A stretch of 64,000 nt of DNA, taken from NCBI GenBank assembly GCA_001600455.1, contig BCKC01000004.1:4018915-4082914 (forward strand), read 5' to 3'. A program made the position numbers and the translations under genes. Position 1 is the first letter of the stretch. Each line of letters opens with the position of its first letter. Source of the DNA: Endocalyx cinctus. Lineage: Eukaryota > Ascomycota > Sordariomycetes > Amphisphaeriales > Apiosporaceae. Below, in pieces: positions 21,773 to 32,900 of the stretch. The notes under the pieces are model-generated. The model was given only the letters and a program-made list of their open reading frames with translations. It had not been told where the DNA came from and did not search any database.

Positions 21773-22947
21773 TTAGCTCGTGTTTGGTACTGGAGCCGGG
21801 AGCACACCTTCCTCCTGGCCAGTTTCTCTCCGCCCCCACCCAGCTTTATTCGTTAAAGTCAAATTCGACTTGGGATACACGTAACTCTCGTCGGTGAAAG
21901 ATGCATAACGATTCGATGGGATGTGATTGGTTCGCCAATCAAGTAGACCAGCATAGGAATTTCGATAGGCTAATATCGCGAATGATGCACCGATGGTGAC
22001 TCCTCCAAGTATGTCATAGACATGATGACTATGGTCAATCGTAAGGGATCCACAGATGAGAGAGATGACGAGCATTGTCCAAGACAGCGGTATCAACTTC
22101 CACGTTCGTGGATAATAATTCGCATGCACCTTCAACTTCGCATTGAGGTATAAGAAGAGATAGACGAAAGCTGCCGTGGTTGTGGAAGCATGGCCGCTAG
22201 GAAAACTCTGCATCGCGTTCCATAATACACCGTTCCTGGGCGCCGTGCAAACTTGAAAGGCATCATATAAGTACTTGTGGTATCCTACGCCCGTCGCACC
22301 AGGCTGGGCAGGATCCGGTTTGCATATACTCAAGAAGTTTGGTCTGAATCCTCCAATAACTGTTTTGAGGATGACTTGAAAAGTCGACGAGAAAACGAGT
22401 GCGGTTGCCAGACCAAGTAGCGCGTTGTTGGCGTCCCAGAAACTACGAATGCGAATTTGTGTGAGCAGTATTATGAGAATGGGAATGCAGACACAGATAA
22501 TCATATCAAGCCATGACGGTATAATTTGACGTAGCACCGGGTATCCTAATTGTGGATAGACTATTTCATGAGATCCGGTAGGGACGAGGGGAAAGTATCG
22601 TGGTCCTAGCGGTTGCATAAGCCAAAACATCTAAGTGATCTAAGTCAGCCGTATTACCAAGTATTAATTATTATGAAATGATCCGGGGCAGAACGAACCA
22701 CAAGACCGATTGCTCCTACAAAAAGGAGGGTGAAAATATCGGGCCAAGTCAGCTTGATCCATTGCCAAAAGGACGGTCTTTTATCCATGGTATATGTTGT
22801 ATTCGGGGAAACCTTCTTGGGATCATCTTTGTGATTGAAATGGGGGAGAGGCATGTTACGTTGCGGTCTGTTGGCACTATCTTGATTTGGATGAAAGATT
22901 TGCGGTGCGAGGAGCAAGAAGAGTGTCGCCAAATTGTTTGATGACAC
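21773..22947 (-). CDS. PAP2-family lipid phosphate phosphatase (DPP1-like), altered motif 3
   Basis: Integral membrane phosphatase that would dephosphorylate phosphatidic acid, diacylglycerol pyrophosphate or similar lipids. Two exons, 22947-22699 and 22630-21773, give 368 aa from the first ATG; an internal start at the MDKRPSFWQW segment would give a more usual N-terminus. Six hydrophobic helices are visible. Motif 1 is K172...R179-P (KTVIGGFRP), motif 2 is PSGH with H230 (SFPSGHAST), and motif 3 reads S-L-T-I-D-H-S-H-H-V-Y-D. Motif 3 keeps His285 and Asp289, but the normally invariant Arg of SR is Leu279. This may lower activity. The intron uses a GTTCGT donor, with a CTGAC branch-like word upstream of the acceptor. 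Same strand as the MFS gene upstream, but well separated. Confidence 0.87.
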
Positions 22948-24168
22948 TCAGATAATTGTATGAAGTTAATGATTTGAGGAAAGATATATTTTCTCCAAAA
23001 ATTAAAAAGTTTCAATGTGATTTTCCAAAGAGGCCTTGAGAATAATGTACGCGCGAAGAATGTTTGCAGCTACACCAAAAATAAATTCTGATGGAATTAT
23101 CTAGATATTATAAGAATTGGAATCGAGAGTACCAGTTTGGTGATTCGAATACGTTTCTCAATTCGTCTTTGAAATAAAACTTGGGATAAATTTTAAACTT
23201 GTATTACGAAATCTTTTCACACGGAAATGTTATGCCACACTTGCTACGTTACAGGAACGACCTAGACGATATATGCGTCATCAGATCAAATGCAGGTGAG
23301 AATATAGAAATAACTTGAGAAGGTTATGGAGGTAGTTTCTCCAAATTTATATCACCTACTCAGTCTAGCATATGTACGCTTGATGGATCCTTATAGAATA
23401 CAGTTTCCTCGAAATCTAAAACGTAAGGCTCCGATACAGTGTCCATCCTTCTTCAGGTAATTATGTGCTTCTAATTTTTTGCCAATAACTGGTTAAGACA
23501 GCCCTTGAACAAGACGTAGCCGACCGATTTACCCTTAGCAATTTTTTCAACCCTATACCGTGTTTCATTTTTCATCTGAACTTTATATATCCAAGCTGGA
23601 TATGCTTCAAGACACAATATTCTTCCACCTTTCATCTCAACTCTTTCCTGGACATATGAAGTTCTTGAACCTAGATATTTCAGGTTTTACGGTCAAGCCA
23701 CTGATTAACGATTCATTAGAAACTTTTAGGACAGCTTTAAGATCGAGAAAGATACGTATGGCGGTAATGGATATGTAGATTGGTCTGGCGTTTAAGATAT
23801 GGGGAAGCCATTTATTTTCTCTCGTCGCAGAAACTTTTCCCAATTTAATCGAGCAATCTAAATATGAAGCGATATAAATTCAAAATCATCGAATGAATAT
23901 CATAGACGTGACATTACCAACTTCCCATATCTAGCAGCTCGGCGAAACAAGGTAATAATAACCTCCCTTACCTTAACTGATGGAAGTATACATTTTACGA
24001 CAAGATCTACCTTACGAGGTTCTATAGTTCCAGCTTTCATACAGATAAGAGAGGAGTCTGTTTCGAAATTCTCCGAATAATTATTAGATGTTAAATAATC
24101 GTACAACATCCCATATCATATACACACCTCACCATAATCCACTCAAACCCATTCACGATATATCATTT
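22948..24168. other. Intergenic, AT-rich, 1.2 kb
   Basis: Upstream region of the PAP2 gene and downstream region of the monocarboxylate-porter-like gene. Short open frames near 23560-23843 have no coding character. Nothing else was seen. Confidence 0.5.
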
Positions 24169-25794
24169 TCAAGCAATCCAATTCCACCCTTTTCCCCTCC
24201 CATCCGCCCATCTCACTCCGACACAGCACAGAGTAGCGCCCATCAACAGGGCTCCATCCCAGTACGCGATACTCGCATACGCCTTCGTCCCCATGTCCGA
24301 AGTTCCGAGTAACTGTCCGCCGACGGGACTTCCGAACATGGTACCCAGACCCCTGACGAAGAGTATAAACGCGTTCACGGCGGCGTATTGGCGGATACCG
24401 AAGACTTCGGCGATCAAAGCCGGAAATAGCGCGTAGTACCCACCGGCGCATACGCTGTAGAAGACGATAAAGGCCAGCCACAGCGAGAGGGAGGACGATG
24501 ACATGGAAGATACCATCACGCTGGATAGCCAAAATCCGAAGACACTGGATGCGGCCAGAAGTAGCGTCAGCACGAGCGTGTTCTGCCGACCTAGACGATC
24601 GCCCGCGTAACCGACGGCGACCCGCGATACGGCGTTTATGGCGTTGCTGGCCGCGAGGAAGTTGGCGCCCTTGGATGCGCTGAGCCCAAGTATGACGGTA
24701 TACGAGGGGATGAAGGACAGTGGTAATTGAGCACCGGCCGCCTTTTATAGTGGTAATTGTCTGTTTAGCCGATGCTGACCGGTGAGGTGAAAGGGGGGAC
24801 GTAGGAACGAACCTGAAGAAATGCCGCGACAGCAGAAAAGAGAAAGGCAGGCTTCAAAGCCAAGGTGCGCGAAATATGGGTATGGCGTCTTTCCGAAGCT
24901 TCTACGGTCGAACCTGTAGGGAAGCGACTTCGTGGCACTGTCCACGCAACAGGTAAACCGGCAACTATCGTAAAGACAGCACATATTCTAAGAGTCCAGC
25001 GACCACCGACGATGCTCAGGAGTGACCGGATTGCCGTCGAAAACACGAGACCACCGGCACCTCCACCGGCGAGGATCTAATAAAAGCGACAGTATATTAG
25101 TGACCTAATTCCGAACAATCTACTAGAAGAAGGTATAGGAATGAAAGTTCCATAATAAAATAGTATCAGGGACACTTGCAAATCCCATCGCCGTAGCACG
25201 ATGACTAGTGAAATACTCAGGCGCGGGAGCCAGAAGCGGAAAATAAAGCAGGGACATGCCCAAGCCGACCAGGAACCCCTGGGTAAGCAAGAGCTGCCAT
25301 ATCGACCTAGTGAAAGACGCGAGCGTAAAACCAATGCCCATCAAGAAAACACCCGAGACGGTGATCGTCCTCGGAGTCAACAGGCGTAAAATCCTTCGCC
25401 GCCAGAGTCGGGTCGACGGCGTATTCGGTCCCCAGGTACCGTGCTCGATACGAGAGATGACCGGATTCACCAATATGCCTCCGGCCCAGGTCAGACCGGA
25501 GCACAACGTGCCTACGAAGGCTAGTAGCGCCGTCGGTGGCGACGCCTGCGAGGCCGGCGAAGGGCTTAGTACATTTTGGTCGGACGAGAGATAGTACTCT
25601 TGAAATACACCGTAGCATTGATTATACCCAATCGTGAGGGCGATGGTCGAGAAGGCGGAAAAGAGTACCGCGGCTTGCTTCTTACGTGATATTGGCGGTA
25701 GGGCCGACGCCGGAGCTGCTTCTGAATCGAGCCCGCTATTTCCGGATTCGGCTTGCCGAGGTGTTAGTGGGATTATCTGGGACGGTGTTGCCAT
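24169..25794 (-). CDS. MFS transporter, monocarboxylate-porter-like
   Basis: Twelve-helix transporter of the fungal monocarboxylate porter group (MCH/MCT-like), plasma membrane. Three exons, 25794-25180, 25076-24813 and 24741-24169, give 483 aa. The long N-terminal cytosolic tail, the helix-1 segment with NQCYGVFQEYY, the RATAMGF segment before helix 5 and the helix-8 GYAGDRLGRQN loop are typical. For intron 1 the best model uses a GC donor (GCAAGT): it keeps phase and aligns MGF-ILAGGGAGG with the family's MGIAAAGSGLGG without a gap; a GT donor two codons later would insert Ala-Ser. Intron 2 starts GTTCGT. Substrates in yeast relatives range from monocarboxylates to riboflavin, so none is assigned. 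Confidence 0.88.
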
Positions 25795-26744
25795 TGTGAG
25801 TATATTCGCTTTTCATTATAGAATCAATATACTTTCAATCAACAATTGAAAATAAGAAAAAACGAAGGCTTAAATTTTTCCAATGAGGTAAACGAATAAT
25901 TTGCAGTCACAAGGGACATCGGTAGCTAAAGGTAATATTTATCGGGCGGCTTCGGGGGCTCTGTAGAAATGACCTCGGCTCTTACCTAATACTAAAACGA
26001 TGTGTCACAGTATATTACGACAAAAGGGAAGAATGAACCACGGTCTCGTCACTTCAAGAAGAGTCCTAGAATTGAACATGTATGATAGTTCAGGTAACCT
26101 TTGAAGTTTAAATTAGTCATTATACCTCTCTTCTACCTGCTCTCTAATGATGCAAAGAGCGTGTATTCCGAAGTCGTCAAGCCACCAACCAAGTAGTCTT
26201 CGTTCTCTATGTTTTTATCCCCTGCATGAGTATTATTCTCTTCATTTAAGTGCTTGGAAAACCCTAGTATTCTGGTTGGCGCTTCACCGCCCTATGCGCA
26301 GCGTTGGTGCTAGCGATGAACGTAGTCGTGAGCTCCCCGGAGGTCGCATTGAAGCGCTTATATGAAGCTACGCCACGTTAACATTTTCGTCATCTTCTGA
26401 AGCAAACCGTGCTTACCGATTGCCAATATTTTATTGACGGAAAAATGGCGATTATAGTTACGCATGACGGTTGCATTCAGTCTACCGCACCGAGCACTGA
26501 AGATTCTGCTAGATAGGTTAGCATTATGAACAAGACAGGGGGACAGTATTAGTCAGAACGTACTACACATGTAATTCACTCGGAGGACGTGCCAAGGTTC
26601 AACCTGCGGCCTCCAGCGCATATTCCCTACAAGGAAGCGCAAGCGAGGTCCTCAAGGAGGAATAGAATCTGGCTCTCCGGCGACATGACTATGGGATCTG
26701 ACGAGATGGCCGAGAAATCATGTTAGCAGCCGTCCCAACCGACG
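25795..26744. other. Intergenic upstream of monocarboxylate-porter-like gene
   Basis: Promoter side of the transporter, then ordinary AT-rich spacer. A 72-codon frame at 26147-26365 has no recognisable feature. No gene was called. Confidence 0.45.
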
Positions 26745-26935
26745 CCGGTAGACCTCGAAGAGGAGCGGACTTACTATAGATTCTTCCAGGTGCTGTTCAT
26801 AACGCCCGAATTTATCGAATTGCCAACGTACCAGACAATGCAGTCTATAGCCCAATATCTGCTGCACCCCCTTTCCATCCTGGCGGATCTCTCCTCCGTG
26901 TCGACGTGGACTGTAAGATTGGGTGACTGTAAGGT
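26745..26935 (+). other. Orphan coding-like fragment
   Basis: One plus-strand frame is open here and reads like real protein, including YYRFFQVLFITPEFIELP and then YLLHPLSILADLSSVSTW. A GTAAGA donor-like site follows at about 26929, and an in-frame TAG lies just upstream of it near 26728. The base composition is richer in GC than the surroundings. I do not recognise the family. It could be one exon of a decayed gene or part of a mobile element, since transposon relics lie within 2 kb. Confidence 0.3.
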
Positions 26936-26969
26936 TTTGCAGTCTAATACCAGCCTCTAACTAAGTACT

Positions 26970-27480
26970 GAGGATCCAAGAAGTACATAGATACTTCTAA
27001 AAGGTCCCTGTTATCAACCCAGTGTTTGTTGTAATATTCGTCGATTCCTTCCATTTGAGCCAACGTTTCTTTCGTCAGGCTATACGAGAGATACAGCAGA
27101 TGATTTGGTCCTTTTTTTTTTTTTTTTTTGGAGTATTATCTGAATTGATTGAATGCTGAGAAGGTACCTGTTTCTTCGCTCATATCTTGTTCTTATTTGA
27201 TGGTGTCTAGCTTTCCTCTGATATTTGCGAAGTGATTGTTTATTGTTTCCCGGTAGATTTTGTTTTTGACAAACTTGTTCCATTCTAAGAATCCCAGAAG
27301 TGTGGATCCCAGAAGAAAGTAAATACTTCTGAGGGATTCCTGCTACCTAGAGAAAAGAGGTTACCCGATAATTATTTTAAAAGGTATCAAACTCCTCTGA
27401 TCTCTGACACTCGAGAGGAGAAAATAATCATCTATCCTTGAGGATCCTAGAAGTTGGAAGATACTTCTAGGGGAGCTCAA
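26970..27480. repeat. Three diverged hairpin-forming repeat copies
   Basis: Copies start near 26972, 27303 and 27441. Each begins with GGATCC, then an AGAAG arm, a short A-rich loop and a matching CTTCT arm, for example CCTAGAAGT...ACTTCTAGG at 27447-27472. The second and third copies also share a following block, CTAGAGAAA...AGG. An 18-base T run (27112-27129) lies between copies 1 and 2. They may be pieces of long terminal repeats of the nearby copia relic, but I could not define LTR ends. Confidence 0.55.
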
Positions 27481-28199
27481 CTGCCTAGAGAAATAAGGCT
27501 GCCTAATATTCTGATAGGTATATAAGTCCTGAACTTTCTGACAGTTGGAGAAGGAGGAATAGCAACCCATCTTCATTACATATTAGCTTAGAGTACATAG
27601 ATTGAAGTACTTAGAGCTGTAGGAATGACAACAAGCAATGAAAGCTAATACCACACAAGAGGAACTCAGTCCTGTGGTCGGTATTAATCCGCCCTGCATC
27701 GTCAATATGTCAGCATCCCTCGTAGATACAGGTCTAGGTATTTTGACGTATGTACATACCTGCGCCCCATTAAACAGGTTTTATCTGGGGACGGGTCAAG
27801 GGAAAAAATGTATCACAGGGATCGGTCAAAGGGCTCGAGCCAGCTTTTCTAGAAGCCAGTGAGCGGCCTAACAGTGCGACGCAATATCTTTTGACTAAGA
27901 CGGTCTTTACCGCCGAGTGTCTGGAAGCTTTCCGCCACTCTCCACTATATAGATACGTCGAGCTTTGATGCGGTTCTGTGAGGAAACGCCTTACAAGGTC
28001 GTCTCCTGGGATGCGTCGCATGACCGTTCTCGTGATTCTCGCCGAGCGCCAGGAGTTTCGCTATCGTGGCGGCTGGATCAAAGACATAACTAACCCACTA
28101 GTTAGCGAGCCACTCTCTTTGTCGTACCTTACGAAGATATGACGAAGGTAATCCGGCCTAAATGAAAACCTACCTCCTCACGTGCATAGAACGCCCTGA
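27481..28199. other. Gene-poor flank of copia relic
   Basis: No intact gene. A plus-strand frame from about 27810 is nearly open to 28142, with one TGA at 27966, but shows no family motif. If the relic next door is complete at its 3' end, its 3' untranslated part and LTR would lie here. Confidence 0.4.
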
Positions 28200-28860
28200 T
28201 GTAAGTGTAGAAATAGTCTATCGTGATCTAAATATATGGCGAGGAGCCTAGAACTTGACTTCCCAGGTAAATCGCCGAATGATGATATAGTATATAAGCT
28301 GATACGTACCCTCTTTATTTCGGCCTCTCAAAGATCACTACTTCCAGGACGCTTAGCCATAGAAAGAGGTCGTGTAAGCAAGGCTGTCAATTCGATCTTT
28401 AAAGCAGAAGCTAGGTATGGCAGCAGCGTGAATGTTAACAAGTAGAAATCAAGCGATTAGAATTGTTGAAGTCAACTTACGCTTTGACGAGCGAGGCCCT
28501 GCACCGGTGCTTTGGATGCCATGCCTCTCAAGCCCCAGCGTAGACCGTTGTAACACCAGTATTTTCACAAATCAGCTTATAATAATGGACTGACCTGTTT
28601 CGAGGGTTGCGCGTTGTTATCGTGCAGTATCCCACGCGAAAACCTTGTATCATGCCATATATGTCTGACGCCAGTACGCTTCTCGTCGCCCGTTTACACT
28701 TGGTTGAGCTCTAGCTTATGACATTCCGCGGCCTTTTGAAGGCGGTGCCTGGGTTTGATACCGGTGATTCGTTCTCTAAACAGATTATATAACCGTTCTG
28801 GGTACTTAAAATATTTCTTGTTTGCGAATGAAACCGTCTCCAGCTTTAGCGAGCATATTA
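28200..28860 (-). mobile_element. Decayed Ty1/copia retrotransposon pol fragment (RNase H end)
   Basis: On the minus strand, broken frames carry the signature order of the C-terminal part of fungal copia polyproteins. SFANKK lies near 28840; NGYIICLENE follows at about 28765-28796; a short SSTKCKRATRSVLAS block (28670-28705) comes next; and SDIYGMIQGF follows it directly. A weaker final block ending in KSSSRLL...LHQGV near 28210-28270 matches the usual end of the polyprotein. At least one frameshift (near 28830) and several stop codons separate the blocks, so it cannot be expressed. Reverse transcriptase, integrase and gag parts are not visible upstream. Family assignment is by eye from motif order. 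Confidence 0.72.
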
Positions 28861-29926
28861 ACCGATCATCCTCCTATCATGGTATTGCTACCGCTGTGAG
28901 AGGTCAGTATGTGTAAAATAAAATATATACCGTTCCTTATCCCAGGGAAGAAGGTTATTGCTTTTTTTTCAGAATAGTATGGACTCAGACTGAGAAGGGG
29001 GACACAGAGGACGAAAGGCGGAGAGATGGATGCCCATTGTCATGCCACTGGCATTACAGTCACATAGAGCCCAACGTAAGAATGGAGAGTTCTTGACATA
29101 TAACCTGGAAAGAGAGTATGTATATATGTTATTAATTATGTGAAAGATATAACTCACAGTAGATGAAGAGGGGAAAAACTTCGGCGAAGGCTGAAGAAAT
29201 AAGTAAAGAGGATCTGAGTGGAATGAGGATGAGAAGAAAAGAATCCATAATAAACCGAGTGAGTGTCGATAGGTTTATGTATCCAATTCATCTTGTATTG
29301 GCGCAGCAAGAATGGAAAGAAACGTCGGATATTAGATGGTGCTAGATCACATGCAATAATCTTTACATCAAGTTTGTCAAGTCAAATCGGCCTCGCCTCA
29401 CTTTTAGACACTTCATGAGACTTGTCGTATTCGTTTAAATCATGCAGTCATTAATATGCAGCTATGCTACATCCTCTTTTGTCTATCAAAGAGCCGCCGT
29501 GGCAAACCAGAACGCCGTATCTACCTAAATATACATCTCCATATCATTAACGTGAATCATTAGGTTTCATGTATCGTAAACCAAACCCAAAATCGGAACT
29601 TATCCAGACGTAAAAAGCTGGGTAATATCATGTAGGTTTCCAACCTGCCCCAATAATCATCCGATCCATATCTCGTGTTCCTCGTTTGTCATGATTCTGG
29701 GTAGTTGAATAAAATGACACACCGCTCTAAGAAACGTGGTCGAAAAGGAAAATAAAATGTCATCTCCCGATAACTGTTAATAAAAACGACAAAAACGAAG
29801 TGAAATATTAATCATGCCCCATCCTTTACCCCTCATTTCATACGTAAGCTTCCGTTCCGTTGCCAAACAAATATATTGAAGTGAGGCAAAAGGGGAAGTC
29901 GTTTAGTGAACGTTTAGCGTTGGGCA
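28861..29926. other. Intergenic, relic flank and byr4 3' side
   Basis: No gene was seen. Expected 5' continuation of the copia relic is not recognisable. The last ~300 bases are AT-rich and probably contain the 3' UTR of the byr4-like gene. Confidence 0.45.
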
Positions 29927-32900
29927 TTAAAAGTCCATGATCATGTCTCTCAATGTCCAGCGCCAGCCCTGTTGGTCGCGGGGGGTCGGTGAGACCCATT
30001 GCTCACACTTTTTGCGCCATCTCTCCTCCTCCGCGCGCAATCGATCAACAAACATGGGTCCGACGTCAAATTCTTCACCGACTGGCCATTCGTTGTTGAT
30101 ATCGCTGGCTCGTCCCCGTCCGCCTGTTCCAGTATCTTTGTCCTCAAGATCTGGAATATCTTTGAAGGGATCATCATCCTCTTCCTCCATAGCATTAAAT
30201 CCATCCATTATGTCGTCAGATCGATTCATGGTTGGCGTTGTGCTTTCGACTTTCAACCAACACATGTTTTGAGGGTCAAAGACCATGTCGCCAACCCTTT
30301 TCGCACCTTTAGCGCTCATGTTGGTAATCAGAACCGGTCTCGGTGTTGAACTCTCCTTCTCTCGGAGCATATGCGATGGCAGAGATGTTGTAGATGGTGT
30401 CGAGCTTCTAGCATCGAACGCGTTTAATGCGTTCTCGTTGCCTTCCCAGCGAAAAGTTACTGGGTTGTAAGTCATTCCGTTGATCACTGTATCATTGTTA
30501 GCAGATGTGGTGGTAGGCTGAAAAGCGACACGCTTGTGCTTTGGAAAATTGAGTACTGTGGACCCCTTGATTATTGGTTTCTGTGGGTAAGATTTCGTTC
30601 GCGTACCACTCTGTACGCGTGATTTGTTTGATGGGGAATTTTGTCTGGAGGACTGCTCCAGTTTAATAGACTTGTGGGTGATGGGTCTTTTAAGCGAGAC
30701 CTTTTTTACAGGGGGGTTTTCACGGAGAGGATGTGTACCTTTAGACTCCTTGCCAGAGTTCAAGTTAGAGATTAAGTGAGGTTTTAGTTGAACCTGTTTT
30801 TTCGTCCTCTTAGAACGAGGACTTTGATGCGCTAGAGGAGGGTTGAGGTTGGCCCTCGTAGACAATTGAGCCACTCGCTGCGCAGTCAAAGGCGCTAACG
30901 TGCTGACGGGAGAACCTCGTTGAGCTAGCGTGGTCTCTCGAGCCATGCGACTAGCAGTAGTGTCCCGTGCGAAATGAGGTAGATGGTCAACCCGAGAGGG
31001 TGAATACGGTAATACAGGGCTCGGAGTATTTCGCTCCGGAAGAACATTTTGATATATCTTGTTTCGAATGGTGGCTCTGTTGGCACCCGGAAGCGGCTGC
31101 TTTGTATATCTAGATTCTGTTTGGGCCGACGTGGGAAGGTCGTCAAACGCATCCAGTTCATGACCATCACCGAAATGCCTTACGCGTCGCGGTTTGCTAA
31201 TCTGTTGCCATATAGGCTCAGAAGATGATTTTTCGTTTCGGAACTTCCTGGGACTTGGTGAGCGCATCGTCGCTCTGGAGAAATTGCGGGAAAGAGGTCT
31301 CGTCTCCGGACCATGATCCGAATCGTGCCGCCGGAAGGGACGCGAGTTCTTAGCGCTAATATGGTGAGATTGAGATGAAGGAGCACCGGTCGGCAGGAAA
31401 GGCGCCTGACCTTTCCGCGCCTGGGAAGCGGAGCTCTCGTGAGTTGAACGAGGCCGATCAACGGGGGTCTTTGGTCTCAATGTCGATTGGGAGCGGAACG
31501 GATCGTTACGAGAGTCGGTCCGGGATGGTGGTCGTTCAAATCGAGAGGCAGTAGTAGTCTTAGCTGGCGACTGAGTGGTAGAGTGACGCATTACCGGAAG
31601 TGACCGCTTAAGTCGCAAGAGCTGAGCACTAGTTGTCGTAGGCTCGCGTTCACCACGTAATGTCCCAGTCGAGGCCTTTTGACCCAATTCTCGTCTTCTA
31701 GGGGTCGAAGGATGCGTCGTATGATTGGACGAGGGGGTTGTGGGAGTATGAACACTAGACACGGAGGATTGGGAGGAATGGCCTAGCCTGGATTGAGATC
31801 TTCGAAACGGCGGTTGTGCGATAGGACCACCGCTTTCCGACACCGGCTCAAGGGAAGGCTGGGTATGACTTCGTTCATGGCTAATAAGAGGACGGGGTAA
31901 GCGAGAACCACCTGCAACGCCGGTGATTGGTTTGCTAGTAAATGTGATGGAGACCGCAGTTTTAGGACGGGTAGGACTGGTCGGTCTCGCCTGCTTGACC
32001 TTGATATGAGGATGCATAGCAGATTTGCCGGGACGAAAGACATCACCGTTACCGAAATCGAGGCCGGAGAACGGGTCATCTCTATTATACTTGGTAAGCT
32101 GAGCACTAGGAGTAGCGCCTTTGGACGACTGAGGTCGTTTATCCAGCTCTTTTGGTTCAGGAGATTTTGTCGCTACGGTCTGCGATGAAAAGGATCTAGC
32201 TCCCGATTCTCGAATCTCGGCTAATCTAGTCCTCGGTGACAAGGGGGGCTGCTTTTCCAGTCTTCTTCGCTCGGGAGATCGGCTGACGGATTTGGGAGAC
32301 AGAGATCGCGGTTCCATTCGTCTAGTGGGGGATCGACTCATTCGCGATGAGCGATGTAACTGGCTAGAGTCCCTCCTCTCAGGTGACGGGGTATGCCTTC
32401 TCCGACTGAGCCTTTCTCCAAGGTCCAAAGGTCCGATAGGCAGGACGAGACCGTCAAAGGTGTCATCTTCGCTCTCCGCCGTGATAGAACTTGCAATACT
32501 CGGGCTAAGAGCCGAGACGGATGAGCTGCGTGCGGAAAAAGTGTCCCGCTTCGTACCGCCAAACCGAGTGCCGAGGCTACCTTCACCCCAATCAAAGTCA
32601 TCGGTAGGTACCAGCGATGGAGTCTTGGGGATATCTTTTCGACTAGACAGTTTCAGTTTGCCATCCGAGGGCAACTCTAAATCGGCCTCAAAGTCATCCT
32701 CGTCGGCTTTCTTGGCCGCTTTCGATGGCGAGGGCGAGGGTGGTGTAATCAGAGATACGGGGTTCTGAACGAGGTTAAGTTTTGACGCTTTAATAGTCGC
32801 GACGCCGTCTCCAAAAACGTCGTCGTCGTCATCCGCGTCTCGGAATTTCTCCAACATAATAGGCGCCGCTAAGGCGGGAGGTGGGATCTGCTTTGGCGAT

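Noticed and set aside
27810..28445. Nearly open plus-strand frame near the copia relic
   Set aside because: It contains several stops, has no family match, and its distal part is the opposite strand of the copia pol blocks, which explain that sequence better.
28740..28775. Possible tRNA T-arm (GGGTTTGATACC)
   Set aside because: No matching acceptor, D or anticodon stems; the sequence is explained by the copia relic.
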